DNA of 12,563 bases from Ectocarpus siliculosus (Eukaryota; Sar; Phaeophyceae; Ectocarpales; Ectocarpaceae): NCBI GenBank assembly GCA_000310025.1, contig FN649736.1, positions 2,085,151 to 2,097,713 on the forward strand, given 5' to 3'. The notes under the pieces were generated by a model, which saw only the letters and a list, made by a program, of their open reading frames with translations, searched no databases and was not told the DNA's origin. Below, in pieces: positions 1 through 7,214 of the stretch; within the stretch, counting starts at the first letter, position 1; the number at the start of each line of letters is the position of its first letter. Position numbers and translations under genes: made by a program.

Positions 1-204
1 CCCCCCCCCCCCACCCCCCCTGTCGTGTACGACGATTGTGTGTGGTCGCCCCACCTGCTCTAGGAGTAAACCTTTTCACTTTTCGTCCTATACTTGAAAG
101 CATCAGCTGGAGGGGTCACACGGGCGGGAAGACCAGCCAGCACTGTTCACATTTTTTTCTCTCAACCTGTTGCTCCTCCACTGCTTTCCTTCGCCTTCAC
201 GCAC
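1..204 (-). other. start of intron 5 of the TypA-like gene, running to the poly-C window edge
   Basis: Exon 5 ends NK|GTGCGT, a good donor that splits the NKxD guanine-specificity box. The next exon should begin with Val-Asp-Arg-Pro or similar. A possible acceptor at 56-55 is followed by codons for VGRP, but the Asp is replaced and the following residues do not resemble TypA, so I do not call it an exon. Bases 1-20 are almost pure C and may be unreliable. Confidence 0.55.
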
Positions 205-3200
205 CTTGTTGAGCACAACCATTGGTCGAAGACCCGCCGCGAGAGCTTTGGTCAACACGAACTGCGCACATGCAAGCGCAAGGGTGAAAAAAATCAAGCA
301 CGAGACGGAACCATAGTGAGGAACGCGGTGAGGCGGTCTTCAGGGCTACGGAAACGACGAAGCCCCGAAGGTCAAGCGGATCGTACATGGTACATGTGTG
401 GCGCGGTACAAAAATCCATGTGCATACACGTCCCTGCATTGCAACCCGGCGCCGAGTCAAACTCCGACGAGGGTCTGCTGCGCTCTGCCGCAAATGCACA
501 TAGGGTAGAATCACTCTTTGATACCTTCACAATCAATACACGCAGGAACGCGTCCCTTGGACACAATGTACACAAGAAATATGGACGACGAAGAAGCCGC
601 GTGCGGCTGCCCCCGAAAGCAGGGGCCAGGGGACACCGCGAGTCCCACGCCGGATGTCCGAGAAGCAAATACCCTCTGCGGTACGCTCTCGTCCACCACC
701 GGTCTACTCCAGAAAATCCCTTCCCTCCCCACAGTCCCCCGAACATGGAAAAGGAAAAACCTCGCAACCGAACTCAAACAGACGCGGCTTGTGCCGAATA
801 AACGTGTCACAGGAAGACTTGGGGGGGGAAACCAACATCCAAAACCAACAGCCCCCCAAGGCAGAGGGAGTGCGAGAGATGCGGTCTCACTTTTGTCTGG
901 CTCATGGGCCCCTCTGTCGCGTCCCCCCCCAGCAGTACGGCGTCCACCATGGACAGCACACGCTCCACCTCCCCCTGCAAAACCGTTATTGTTGCGCCCC
1001 CCCCCCCCCCCCCCCCGAGAAATGCGGCGGAAAGCGGGTTGCGATGAACTCGCAGCACTCCCGGCGAGGCAAGAGGATGGGTACAAAAAAAAGCACGGGC
1101 CACTATTATTAACAAACGTTTCGGTAATTCGCCTGCGTCGCGGACAGCGCGCGAGCCCTCCCGTTCGCCTGGATTGCGCGCGAGACGGAAGCCTGAAAGC
1201 ATTGCTGCCGCGGGGGTGCGTGAGCTTTTGCGTCGAAACTCGGGCTGGCCCCCGAGAGCACAAACTTCTGTAACTTCTGTTTAGAGATAGTACGTGGAGC
1301 TGGGCACGGACCCATGGCCGATTCTAGGGATTCATTGGTAGGGCCTTGAGAGGGTACAGAATGCACCGTTGTGTAATGGCCGACAAGTTGGAGCCCTCTC
1401 GCTCACGGGAGAGGGCTCGGTGCCATCGCCTCTTCTCTGTGTGCTCTGGGAGTCGCTCGATGTGAAAACGGGTCTGCGCGTCAACTGCTTCTTGGTCCCT
1501 TCCTGGCGTGATCAATGCACACGGGCCCCTGAGATTGTTCCAACCCTATCGTCGAAGAAAGCCTCCGGGGGAACGGCGGCAAAAACACGCGCCCTGTCGC
1601 GGCCTCAAACAGCCCACGGAAAGCACAACACTCGTAGCAACAAAAGCCAGGGTACCTGCGGGCACAAAAGCAGCACGCTTGGAGGCATTCGCTCACCCCG
1701 AAATCGGCGTGGCCCGGTGTGTCCACGACGTTGAGGACGTGGTTCCCCCAACTGAGTCTCGTGACTTTGCTCATGATGGTGATCCCGCGCTCTCGCTCCA
1801 GGTCATTGCTGCTCGGGTTCAAACATACACGCGCATGATCGAGACCTCAACTCACCCGACACAAAGGACATTGTCATCTGATCTGACATACCGATGGTCG
1901 AGCTGGAGCTCTCCCGACGTAGCCACATACCGTAAGGATGCGAGAAAACGCACGGGGGTGCGGTCGATACTAAAAAAAGTGTTCCTTGACAATTTTACCC
2001 CACCCCCGTGCGATATCACCAGTACGTGCGATACTGTGTAAACAATAAACCCTACAGCAGCAGTACGGTAGTCCCGTGGGTGCTTCCGACGCATACCCCC
2101 GGGCTACAACTCCGATACTTGCGATACCCAACATGTCACGGCCGTACTGCATAACACGCACCAGATCGGTGCTACAGTAGCACACACCGAACACAGAGAA
2201 AACACACATTCTGCACATCATATGTACCATACGAGACGCGGCGGGATTAAACTTTGACATGTAAGCCAACGCCCCCTCCGATGTCGGAGAGTCTGGCAGA
2301 GCCCCGGAGCCACTCGTGGCTCGGTATAGGTGATATCGCCCCGTGCGATAATCGAATGAAGTCACTTGGTTCTTGTTTTTTTTTATCGCACGGGGGTGCG
2401 ACATCACCGGTATTTGTGATACCACCGAACCGTGCACTCTCTCGCATCCTTACGGCATTAAGCAACGCGCAGTTGCGGTTTGCGGGTGACAATAAGCACG
2501 ATTTACGTAGCCCAAGTATGCCGCAAAGGCTCCGAGGTCATCGCAAGCACCAAGCGCCAACACGAAGGCGAGGAAATAATGCACACGAGAAACGGGGGCG
2601 AGACAGGAAACAATGCGGACCGTCACAAGCGGTTGGAAGAGGACGGACGCTCACTTGTCAAGCAGGCGGTCGACACCTCCGCCGTCTTTGCCCTCGGTGC
2701 TGCACGCCTGGAGCAGCTTGTCCACCAGCGTGGTCTTACCGTGATCTGCGTGACGGCGCAAAACACACGGGCCGAAAAAATATAAAAGGAAACCGAACTC
2801 CATATTCAGACTTCGTCGCGTACGAGCGATGAGAGCCTTCTCCTCTATTTCAGCCTGTGGCAGCGCCCTAAAGCTGTAGGGGGCTGTTCTGCAGGCGTGT
2901 CCGAATGTCCGTGTCTGTACGGTGGAACGCAAAGAATTCGTCCGTAACAACGAGGGGCTTTCCGTCGCAATCCGAATAAGACTAGCAGAAAAAATACCGG
3001 CGAACACGCAGCAGCGCACAACACAACAGCAGCAAAAAGGGGAGCGCATGGCGCAACATGCATCATTTAACCGTCTCCCGTAGCAACCTAGCAAGACATG
3101 CATGCAGCTGTACCACATGTCATTTTGCCAGAAACTCTAACTTCGATTTTCGAGAACGTGCATGAACTTGCCACCAAAGGGGCACGCGTGGATATGAGGT

Positions 3201-4709
3201 GCCACACGGCTGACCAACGGCAGCGAAACCAGGCCCGAACACCTTCGCGCACTCGTTCTGCTGTTGGGTCTAGTAGTGGCACCCTCTCTCCGTGGTGTTG
3301 TTGTCGCTCTTTGATGAGCGCCACCACACAGACAGACAAGAGCAAGAGTCGTATTTTTCGGGTCTAGCTTTCCTGCACGCGTCATCAAACCCCAAAATTG
3401 ACGGGTGCATTGCACCAGCATCTAACCGTAGTACCTTGCCCCAAAATATCCCTGGCCCAGCAAAATACTCAAAGGTGTCGCACCATTATCCAACCACGTA
3501 GTTACAGTAACTTGCCTCCTTCATCCCTGGCGCAGCAAAATGTAAAAAGGGACAGCAATTCTGACAATAGAGTGGGGTCTTGCCAGGCTTGCTGCGTGAA
3601 CATGAACGAAACCTTCGGAAATGAAAAAAGATTATCACCCAACAGATCGCTTCCAAACGCTACATATCACCTCTAGACTAGTGGAAGACATGGCCAGAGT
3701 CCCAAACCGAAACAGTCCCGGATATCATCAATACACGAGTCCGCAGCGGCAGCGAGAAAGATATCACTGCTGTGCCTTCCAACTAAATCTAAGCGGCCCG
3801 TATGTCCAAAAGTTGACTAGCGTAATTGATGTACAGGAAGTGCTGTTGCAGACGCACGGCTGATGTTCGCGGGTCGTTCCAATGGGAACCTGGTGGCGCA
3901 GCGCAGCTTCCGTCATTACTACCGTCGGCGATCGAGGCACATGGTCGGCGACATCAGGTCGAAACCAATTGGAGAACCCTCGTGCGATGGCAATAGATTG
4001 TTTGATCAGTGGTTTGCTGCATTCTGTATGCAGGTGATGTGCTATGCCACCTATTGTACACATTACACATTGCTCTCTTCGTGTGTTTGCTTCTACACAT
4101 AAGAGCGATGGAGTGGTCTGAACCGGGCGCGGTCTGCTCTTAAAAGTCTTTCTCAGGCTGCCGCCCTGCAAGTTGCTGCAGGCACTGCTTGAGTACTCGC
4201 CAAGTGTGGCAATGACGTGTGGCGGTACGTACTTGGTGCGGAGGGCATTGGCGACAAGCGTAGGGTGTGCGGAGTTGTTCCTTGCAAGACACAGTATGTA
4301 CAACGTACAACAATCGCACACCAATTTGAACACAGCGTGCGCAGCAGTCGCCATGTGGAACAAAGGCTGTTCAAACCTATATCCACACTACCACTACCGA
4401 AGCAGGAACTTAATGTAGTTCTGATTCCTTATCCTCACACAGCCAAACAACCTCTACTCTCTCTCTCTCTCGCTTCGTAGCCTGCTTGGAAAACTTGCCT
4501 ACGTGAGCGATGATGGCGATGTTGCGGATGTCGTGGGGTTGCGCGGCAATGTCCGGCGCAGCGGCATCCTCCGACGTCGACAGCAGTCGGTGTGCTCGCG
4601 TCCTCCATCGCGTGACCGTGTCAAGGGACCCACGTATTGAACCTCTTCTACTACATCGTCCTGGTACTGAGGAGTGCAAGACACGGCGGCAGGAACGTGA
4701 GAGCAGCAT
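205..4709 (-). CDS. typA: TypA/BipA-type translational GTPase, mitochondrial-looking, 5' five exons (partial)
   Basis: Five minus-strand exons join in frame: 4709-4499, 2745-2655, 1808-1697, 974-891 and 261-205 (555 nt, 185 codons). The product begins with an Arg/Ser-rich presequence, then the G domain of the BipA/TypA family of ribosome-binding translation factors: G1 at residues 68-76 (AHVDHGKTT), G2 in [11 protein letters not shown] (102-112), G3 in DTPGHADFG (130-138), then [11 protein letters not shown] (139-149), EGPMSQTK, and VVLNK at the end, which is the first half of G4. The [11 protein letters not shown] context separates TypA from EF-Tu, EF-G and LepA. TypA proteins are about 600 residues, so roughly 420 lie beyond the left edge. 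The ATG at 4709 is the first in-frame ATG after a stop at 4787-4785. Intron phases are 1, 2, 0, 0 and 0. One oddity is Gly-Gly at residues 154-155, where the family normally has Val-Val. Family assignment is firm; organelle assignment is inferred. Confidence 0.93.
262..890 (-). other. intron 4 of the TypA-like gene, 629 bp, GT-AG
   Basis: The donor is CAGACAAAA|GTGAGA and the acceptor is GCATGTGCGCAG|TTCGTG, in phase 0. The joined protein reads SQTKFVLTKAL, matching the TypA pattern PxQTRFVxxKA. Open frames inside (for example 94-801 on the plus strand) have no recognisable domain and overlap exon 5 in the wrong sense. I see no repeat or RNA gene in it. Confidence 0.9.
997..1016. repeat. 20-base C homopolymer (G run in the transcript)
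   Basis: An uninterrupted run of 20 C on the plus strand inside intron 3. In the transcript it is a G20 tract 22-42 nt upstream of exon 4. Its true length is uncertain because runs of this length are prone to sequencing and cloning error. Confidence 0.9.
1391..1418. repeat. perfect 10-bp hairpin in intron 3
   Basis: GAGCCCTCTC (1391-1400) and its exact complement (1409-1418) flank an 8-base loop. No T or A run follows on either strand, so it does not look like a bacterial-type terminator. Function unknown. Confidence 0.8.
1949..2012. repeat. inverted repeat A in intron 2 (12-bp arms, 40-nt spacer)
   Basis: CGCACGGGGGTG (1949-1960) is the exact reverse complement of 2001-2012. The right arm continues as CGATATCACC and is followed by another GTGCGATAC (2026-2034). 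It shares a core with inverted repeat B at 2323-2412, suggesting a small repeat family or one compound element. Confidence 0.75.
2323..2412. repeat. inverted repeat B in intron 2 (about 30-bp imperfect arms)
   Basis: The left arm holds CCCCGTGCGATA (2339-2350) and the right arm TATCGCACGGGG (2384-2395), a perfect 12-bp pair. Similarity extends outward through GGTGATATCG on the left and CGACATCACC on the right. The spacer is 33 nt and T-rich. A further TTTGTGATACC follows at 2413-2423. It resembles a MITE or a hairpin-forming repeat; no transposase is present. Confidence 0.7.
3430..3560. repeat. imperfect tandem duplication, period about 75 bp
   Basis: AGTACCTTGCC (3430) with ATCCCTGGCCCAGCAAAAT (3448-3466) recurs as AGTAACTTGCC (3506) with ATCCCTGGCGCAGCAAAAT (3523-3541). 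The copies are separated by 75-76 bp and are diverged between the matching blocks. It lies in intron 1. Confidence 0.75.
4457..4471. repeat. (CT)7 microsatellite
   Basis: An uninterrupted CT repeat on the plus strand, GA repeat in the transcript, beginning about 27 nt inside intron 1 from its GC donor. A GA-rich tract next to a weak donor could act as an intronic splicing enhancer, but that is inference. Confidence 0.8.
4578..4709 (-). other. predicted mitochondrial targeting presequence of the TypA-like protein
   Basis: The first ~44 residues are rich in Arg, Ser and Leu, nearly free of acidic residues (one Asp), and lack the hydrophobic stretch of an ER signal peptide. They end around [13 protein letters not shown], which resembles mitochondrial processing sites where Arg lies a few residues before the cut. 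Conserved GTPase sequence starts at about residue 60 ([11 protein letters not shown]). Plastid proteins of secondary algae such as stramenopiles normally need a signal peptide plus transit peptide, so this form points to the mitochondrion. In a primary-plastid alga a chloroplast transit peptide would be an alternative. The cleavage point is inferred. Confidence 0.6.
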
Positions 4710-5435
4710 CGTGTGGCGTCGGGTGTGGACGCGTGTTGTTGTGTTGTGCACTTTGTGACGACACGCGCATGGGGCTCCGCAGAATCAAGAGTTCTCTTTA
4801 AGAACCAGTTCCGGGTTGCCATTCGCGGAATCAACCCGTTAGGCCGTCAGGCCTCGCGTCAGGGAGAGCGTCAGGGCAAGTCTGCATTTGGACGCCGCCG
4901 TGTTCGATCATTTTAACATGTGGGAAACATGGATTGGTTAAAATGGATACACTGACGCCAGCTGTAGAGGGATCACAGAAAGGAACACAAGAACTAGAGT
5001 AATGGATCCCGCTCGACGAAGAACAGCGGTCTCGCATGGTCGCATCGCTGCTTCGCGCATCCTACATTAGTTTGCAACGACGCTGAATTCGTGACATGGC
5101 ACTGGTCGGAGGAAATATATTTTCTAGAACAGTAGGCTATCTCCAAAAACAGTTTTGTGCGCCTGCGGCAATGTAGTACTGTCTACTTGTGTGCATCGCA
5201 CGCACACACATAGAGAAAACCCCCGTGGCGAATATCGTACGGAATGTAGAAACAACTGCTCAACCGGCAATATCCCAATGTAAGGATACGAAATATGGCA
5301 CCGGGTGCTATCGAATTTTTTTTATACTTCTTGCCTTTTATTTCGCACCCCCATCTCTGTGATGCTCCAAGCGCACAAGTAATGGAGCCGTCGGAGCAGA
5401 ACTGGGGATCCCTAGAATCGGGAAGAGACCCAAGA
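4710..5435. other. upstream region of the TypA-like gene, no gene seen
   Basis: This stretch lies between the GTPase start codon and the retrotransposon remnant. It should hold the 5' UTR and promoter of the minus-strand gene. Apart from the TGACG triplet at 4845-4875 I see only an AT-rich patch near 5113-5127 that could be TATA-like. A small hairpin TATCGC-TTAT-GCGATA lies just past it at about 5452-5467. Confidence 0.5.
4845..4875 (-). promoter_or_regulatory. three TGACG half-sites at exact 12-bp spacing, candidate bZIP/CREB-type cis element
   Basis: On the minus strand CCTGACG occurs three times, at 4875-4869, 4863-4857 and 4851-4845. Each copy starts exactly 12 bp from the next, and the array is about 136 bp upstream of the GTPase ATG. 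TGACG is the known half-site core of bZIP (CREB/ATF, TGA) proteins. The spacing, close to one helical turn, would place the sites nearly on one face of DNA. Whether it is used is inferred. Confidence 0.4.
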
Positions 5436-6200
5436 AAGCTAAAATGGCAGTATCGCTTATGCGATAAGGGAGAGGAGAGGTTGCCGAGAATAGCTTGGGA
5501 GGCGAAATGGGCAAACGAGAAGAGGGGTAGACAACCCAGGGAGTGGGCCAAGGTTGAAGATGACGTATGGAAGGAGTTCCAAATTGACGAAGGTGATACG
5601 CTGGGAAACAGAAGAGGTCTAGAAGGGTGCAACGAGATATGTGTTGAAGAACATAATCTATGTAGCCACCGAAGCCAAGGATAAGGAGGGCCTAGATGTG
5701 TACGAATGTTGAAAGAAGGAATAGGGTTCAAGGAGTACCTAGATGGACCAATGGATGAAGGGACAAACTGAAGGTCAAACTCAGGATCGGGGACATTGGC
5801 CTTCGAGAACGTAGCCGAAGACTTCGGAAGGGAGACGACTAAGATGCCAAGTTCAAAGGTGATTGCGGCTCCGAGTACGAAGACCGGGTTCGTGTAGTCG
5901 GTTGTACAAGAAGGAGAGAAAGTGTACATGAGCTGGGAAGGTAGAAGGAAGGTTCAGGGAGATGTTTGAGGCATGGAATAGCCAGGAGAAGACGGTAGCT
6001 GTACTGGTGTACTGGGGCATCGGCAGTGGGTTGAAAAGGCGGGCAGTGATGTCGGTAGGATAGATCGACTAGGGACAGCATTTTTGAGCCACCTTTGGCA
6101 AAGTAAGAAGGAACGATTGGCCATCGGTGATCGGTACAGTAGGAACAATGCTCGAGGACGCGTGCTCAATGGTCTATCGACTAAGGCATGCAAAGCATAA
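5436..6200 (+). pseudogene. decayed 3' end of a LINE-type (non-LTR) retrotransposon
   Basis: Conceptual translation in shifting plus-strand frames gives a chain that resembles C-terminal tails of LINE reverse transcriptases. It contains ERLPRIAWEA and KRGRQPREWAKVEDDVW (frame of 5295), then FKEYLDGPMDEG (5724-5759). Next come KLKVKLRIGDIGLRER and a degraded Cys/His knuckle, DCGSEYEDRVRVVGC (5765-5944), followed by FREMFEAWNSQEKTVAVL (5941-6008). Last comes GHRQWVEKAGSD to FLSHLWQSKKERLAIGDR, ending at TAA 6198-6200. Stops at 5682, 5769, 5840 and 5942 and at least three frame changes make it non-functional. The catalytic reverse transcriptase domain is absent, consistent with 5' truncation. 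The family is inferred from pattern, not from a search. Confidence 0.65.
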
Positions 6201-6764
6201 GAATACCACCATCCCCATCTCTCCTCCCCCTCGGTGATTGTCATAGGGGTTGGGTTTTCGTCGCTTGGCAACGACGTTGTAAAACAAGCCGATCACTTCG
6301 TGAGCTCGGCAACCAGGCTACCTACCGCTTGTTATTGCTTGTCTCTGATTTTGTTGGGGGGGTTAACCATAATGGTGGTCAAGTAGATTATGTTGTGCGG
6401 GGTCGAGAACCCTCACTCCGCGCAAATGATCGCGCCACGTGTGTTAAATTAGTCAAGCACCCACGAAGCAGTTACACAGTGCTTCTAACTGTCCCCGGAA
6501 GTCAAAGCACCAGAAAATAAATTAAGTCATACGCAGTTGTCATCCGTACGCAAGGAAGTATGCACAAGATGCCGAATACCCCTAAATTTAGCAGGATGCA
6601 ACTCACTCTTCATGCGACTCGCCCAATACCTCACGGTGCTTCGCGCGTGGCGATGTGAGAGCCTGGTCCGGTGAGAACCCGGCGTGCTCTGTCCCTTCTT
6701 TGTAGGGATGCGAGGTCAGTGGTCTAACGACTACGGCATGCACGACTACGAGTACACCCCCCCC
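6201..6764. other. no gene or element recognised
   Basis: Between the retrotransposon stop and the 16-18 bp repeat cluster I see no coding signature. The plus-strand open frames (6188-6520 and 6684-7001) have no domain and no splice-compatible partner. The only point of note is the vector-like match at 6252-6285. Confidence 0.5.
6252..6285. other. lacZ-alpha/M13-primer-like sequence, possible vector or assembly scar
   Basis: ACGACGTTGTAAAAC at 6271-6285 is identical to the M13 forward priming region in the lacZ-alpha segment of pUC-type vectors. GGGTTTTC at 6252-6259 also occurs just upstream in the vector, but 6 rather than 11 bases away. The flanks do not match vector. It may be chance or a relic of cloning. 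Confidence 0.3.
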
Positions 6765-7214
6765 CCATCTCTCCGACCGGTGCCATCTCTCCGACCGGGG
6801 CGATGCCCAAAAAACACACAGTGGCCTTCCTTACTGGTGCTACGGCGGTGCCGATACGCACACCCGGTGCCCCTTTCGGACTACGACAGTGTACTACGTC
6901 ATACCACCATAACAACAGGCGTTTCGGTACAGTGTGCAGGTAGACGCATGCAGTACGTTCGGTACAGGAATCGCACATGGTTGACATGGCATGTGTTGTA
7001 AAAGGCACCCAGGCACCTCACTCAGTACAGCAGCTGAAAAATGGTCTGGGCCCACTGCCAAGCACTCGATCTTGGATTTGGGGTCGGAGAGATGTTTGCA
7101 CCGGATGATACGATCTCTCCGACCCCGGTGCGGAAATACAAATACATCATGTCGTTGTTGCTTTTTTTTGCGAATCCCCGCCATTTCTCCGACCGGTTCC
7201 ATCTCTCCGAACGG
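6765..7214. repeat. paired 16-bp repeats with 18-bp period bounding a 450-bp segment
   Basis: CCATCTCTCCGACCGG occurs at 6765-6780 and 6783-6798, then with one mismatch each at 7181-7196 and 7199-7214. Both pairs have an 18-bp period and the same orientation. Between them the core occurs once inverted (7080-7093) and once direct (7113-7126). The layout suggests a small non-autonomous element or a repeated protein-binding site. There is no coding capacity of note. Confidence 0.75.
7080..7126. repeat. perfect 14-bp inverted repeat, 19-nt loop
   Basis: GGGGTCGGAGAGAT (7080-7093) is exactly complementary to 7113-7126. The arms contain the same TCTCCGAC core as the flanking paired repeats, so the hairpin is built from two opposed copies of that unit. 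Confidence 0.85.

Larger units (their letters stand above)
975..1696 (-). other. intron 3 of the TypA-like gene, 722 bp, GT-AG
   Basis: The donor GGG|GTGAGC follows the DFG codons and the acceptor GGTTTTGCAG|GGGGAGGTG precedes GEVERV; the phase is 0. The joined protein reads DFGGEVERV, exactly the family sequence. A run of 20 G (minus strand; C on plus, 997-1016) sits about 20-40 nt upstream of the acceptor. A perfect 10-bp hairpin lies at 1391-1418. Long open frames cross this intron on both strands (511-1263 minus, 518-1273 plus) but are low-complexity shadows with no domain. Confidence 0.9.
1809..2654 (-). other. intron 2 of the TypA-like gene, 846 bp, GT-AG with tandem NAGNAG acceptor
   Basis: The donor is GACAA|GTGAGC and the acceptor region is GAGCAG|CAATGACC. 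Splicing at the distal AG rebuilds an Asn codon and gives [12 protein letters not shown], the same length as the family. The proximal AG, 3 nt earlier, would insert one Ser. The interior carries two pairs of inverted repeats sharing a CCCCGTGCGATA-type core (1949-2012 and 2323-2412) and a small CTCCGA-TG-TCGGAG hairpin at 2276-2289. No gene is visible inside. Confidence 0.88.
2746..4498 (-). other. intron 1 of the TypA-like gene, 1753 bp, GC-AG borders
   Basis: The 5' site reads GTAG|GCAAGT, and the 3' site reads CGTCACGCAG|ATCACGG. Only this junction gives the invariant P-loop Ala-His-Val-Asp-His-Gly-Lys with no extra or missing residue. Using the nearby GT at 4502-4501 as donor would remove the Val and break the frame. 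The intron holds a (CT)n microsatellite near the donor (4457-4471), an imperfect tandem duplication (about 3430-3560) and several chance open frames, the longest on the minus strand at 3764-4363. None of these shows a recognisable domain. I see no nested gene. Confidence 0.88.

Noticed and set aside
511-1273. Open frames of about 250 codons on both strands
   Set aside because: They cover intron 3, exon 4 and part of intron 4 of the GTPase gene, contain Gly/Pro runs from homopolymers and show no domain; the splice model explains the region.
3764-4363. 199-codon minus-strand open frame inside intron 1
   Set aside because: No recognisable motif, no ATG-to-stop coding texture, and it lies wholly inside an intron whose borders are fixed by the P-loop.
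5183-5929. 248-codon minus-strand open frame
   Set aside because: It is the antisense of the LINE remnant; the Pro/Ser/Leu-rich texture mirrors the Gly/Glu/Lys-rich sense strand.
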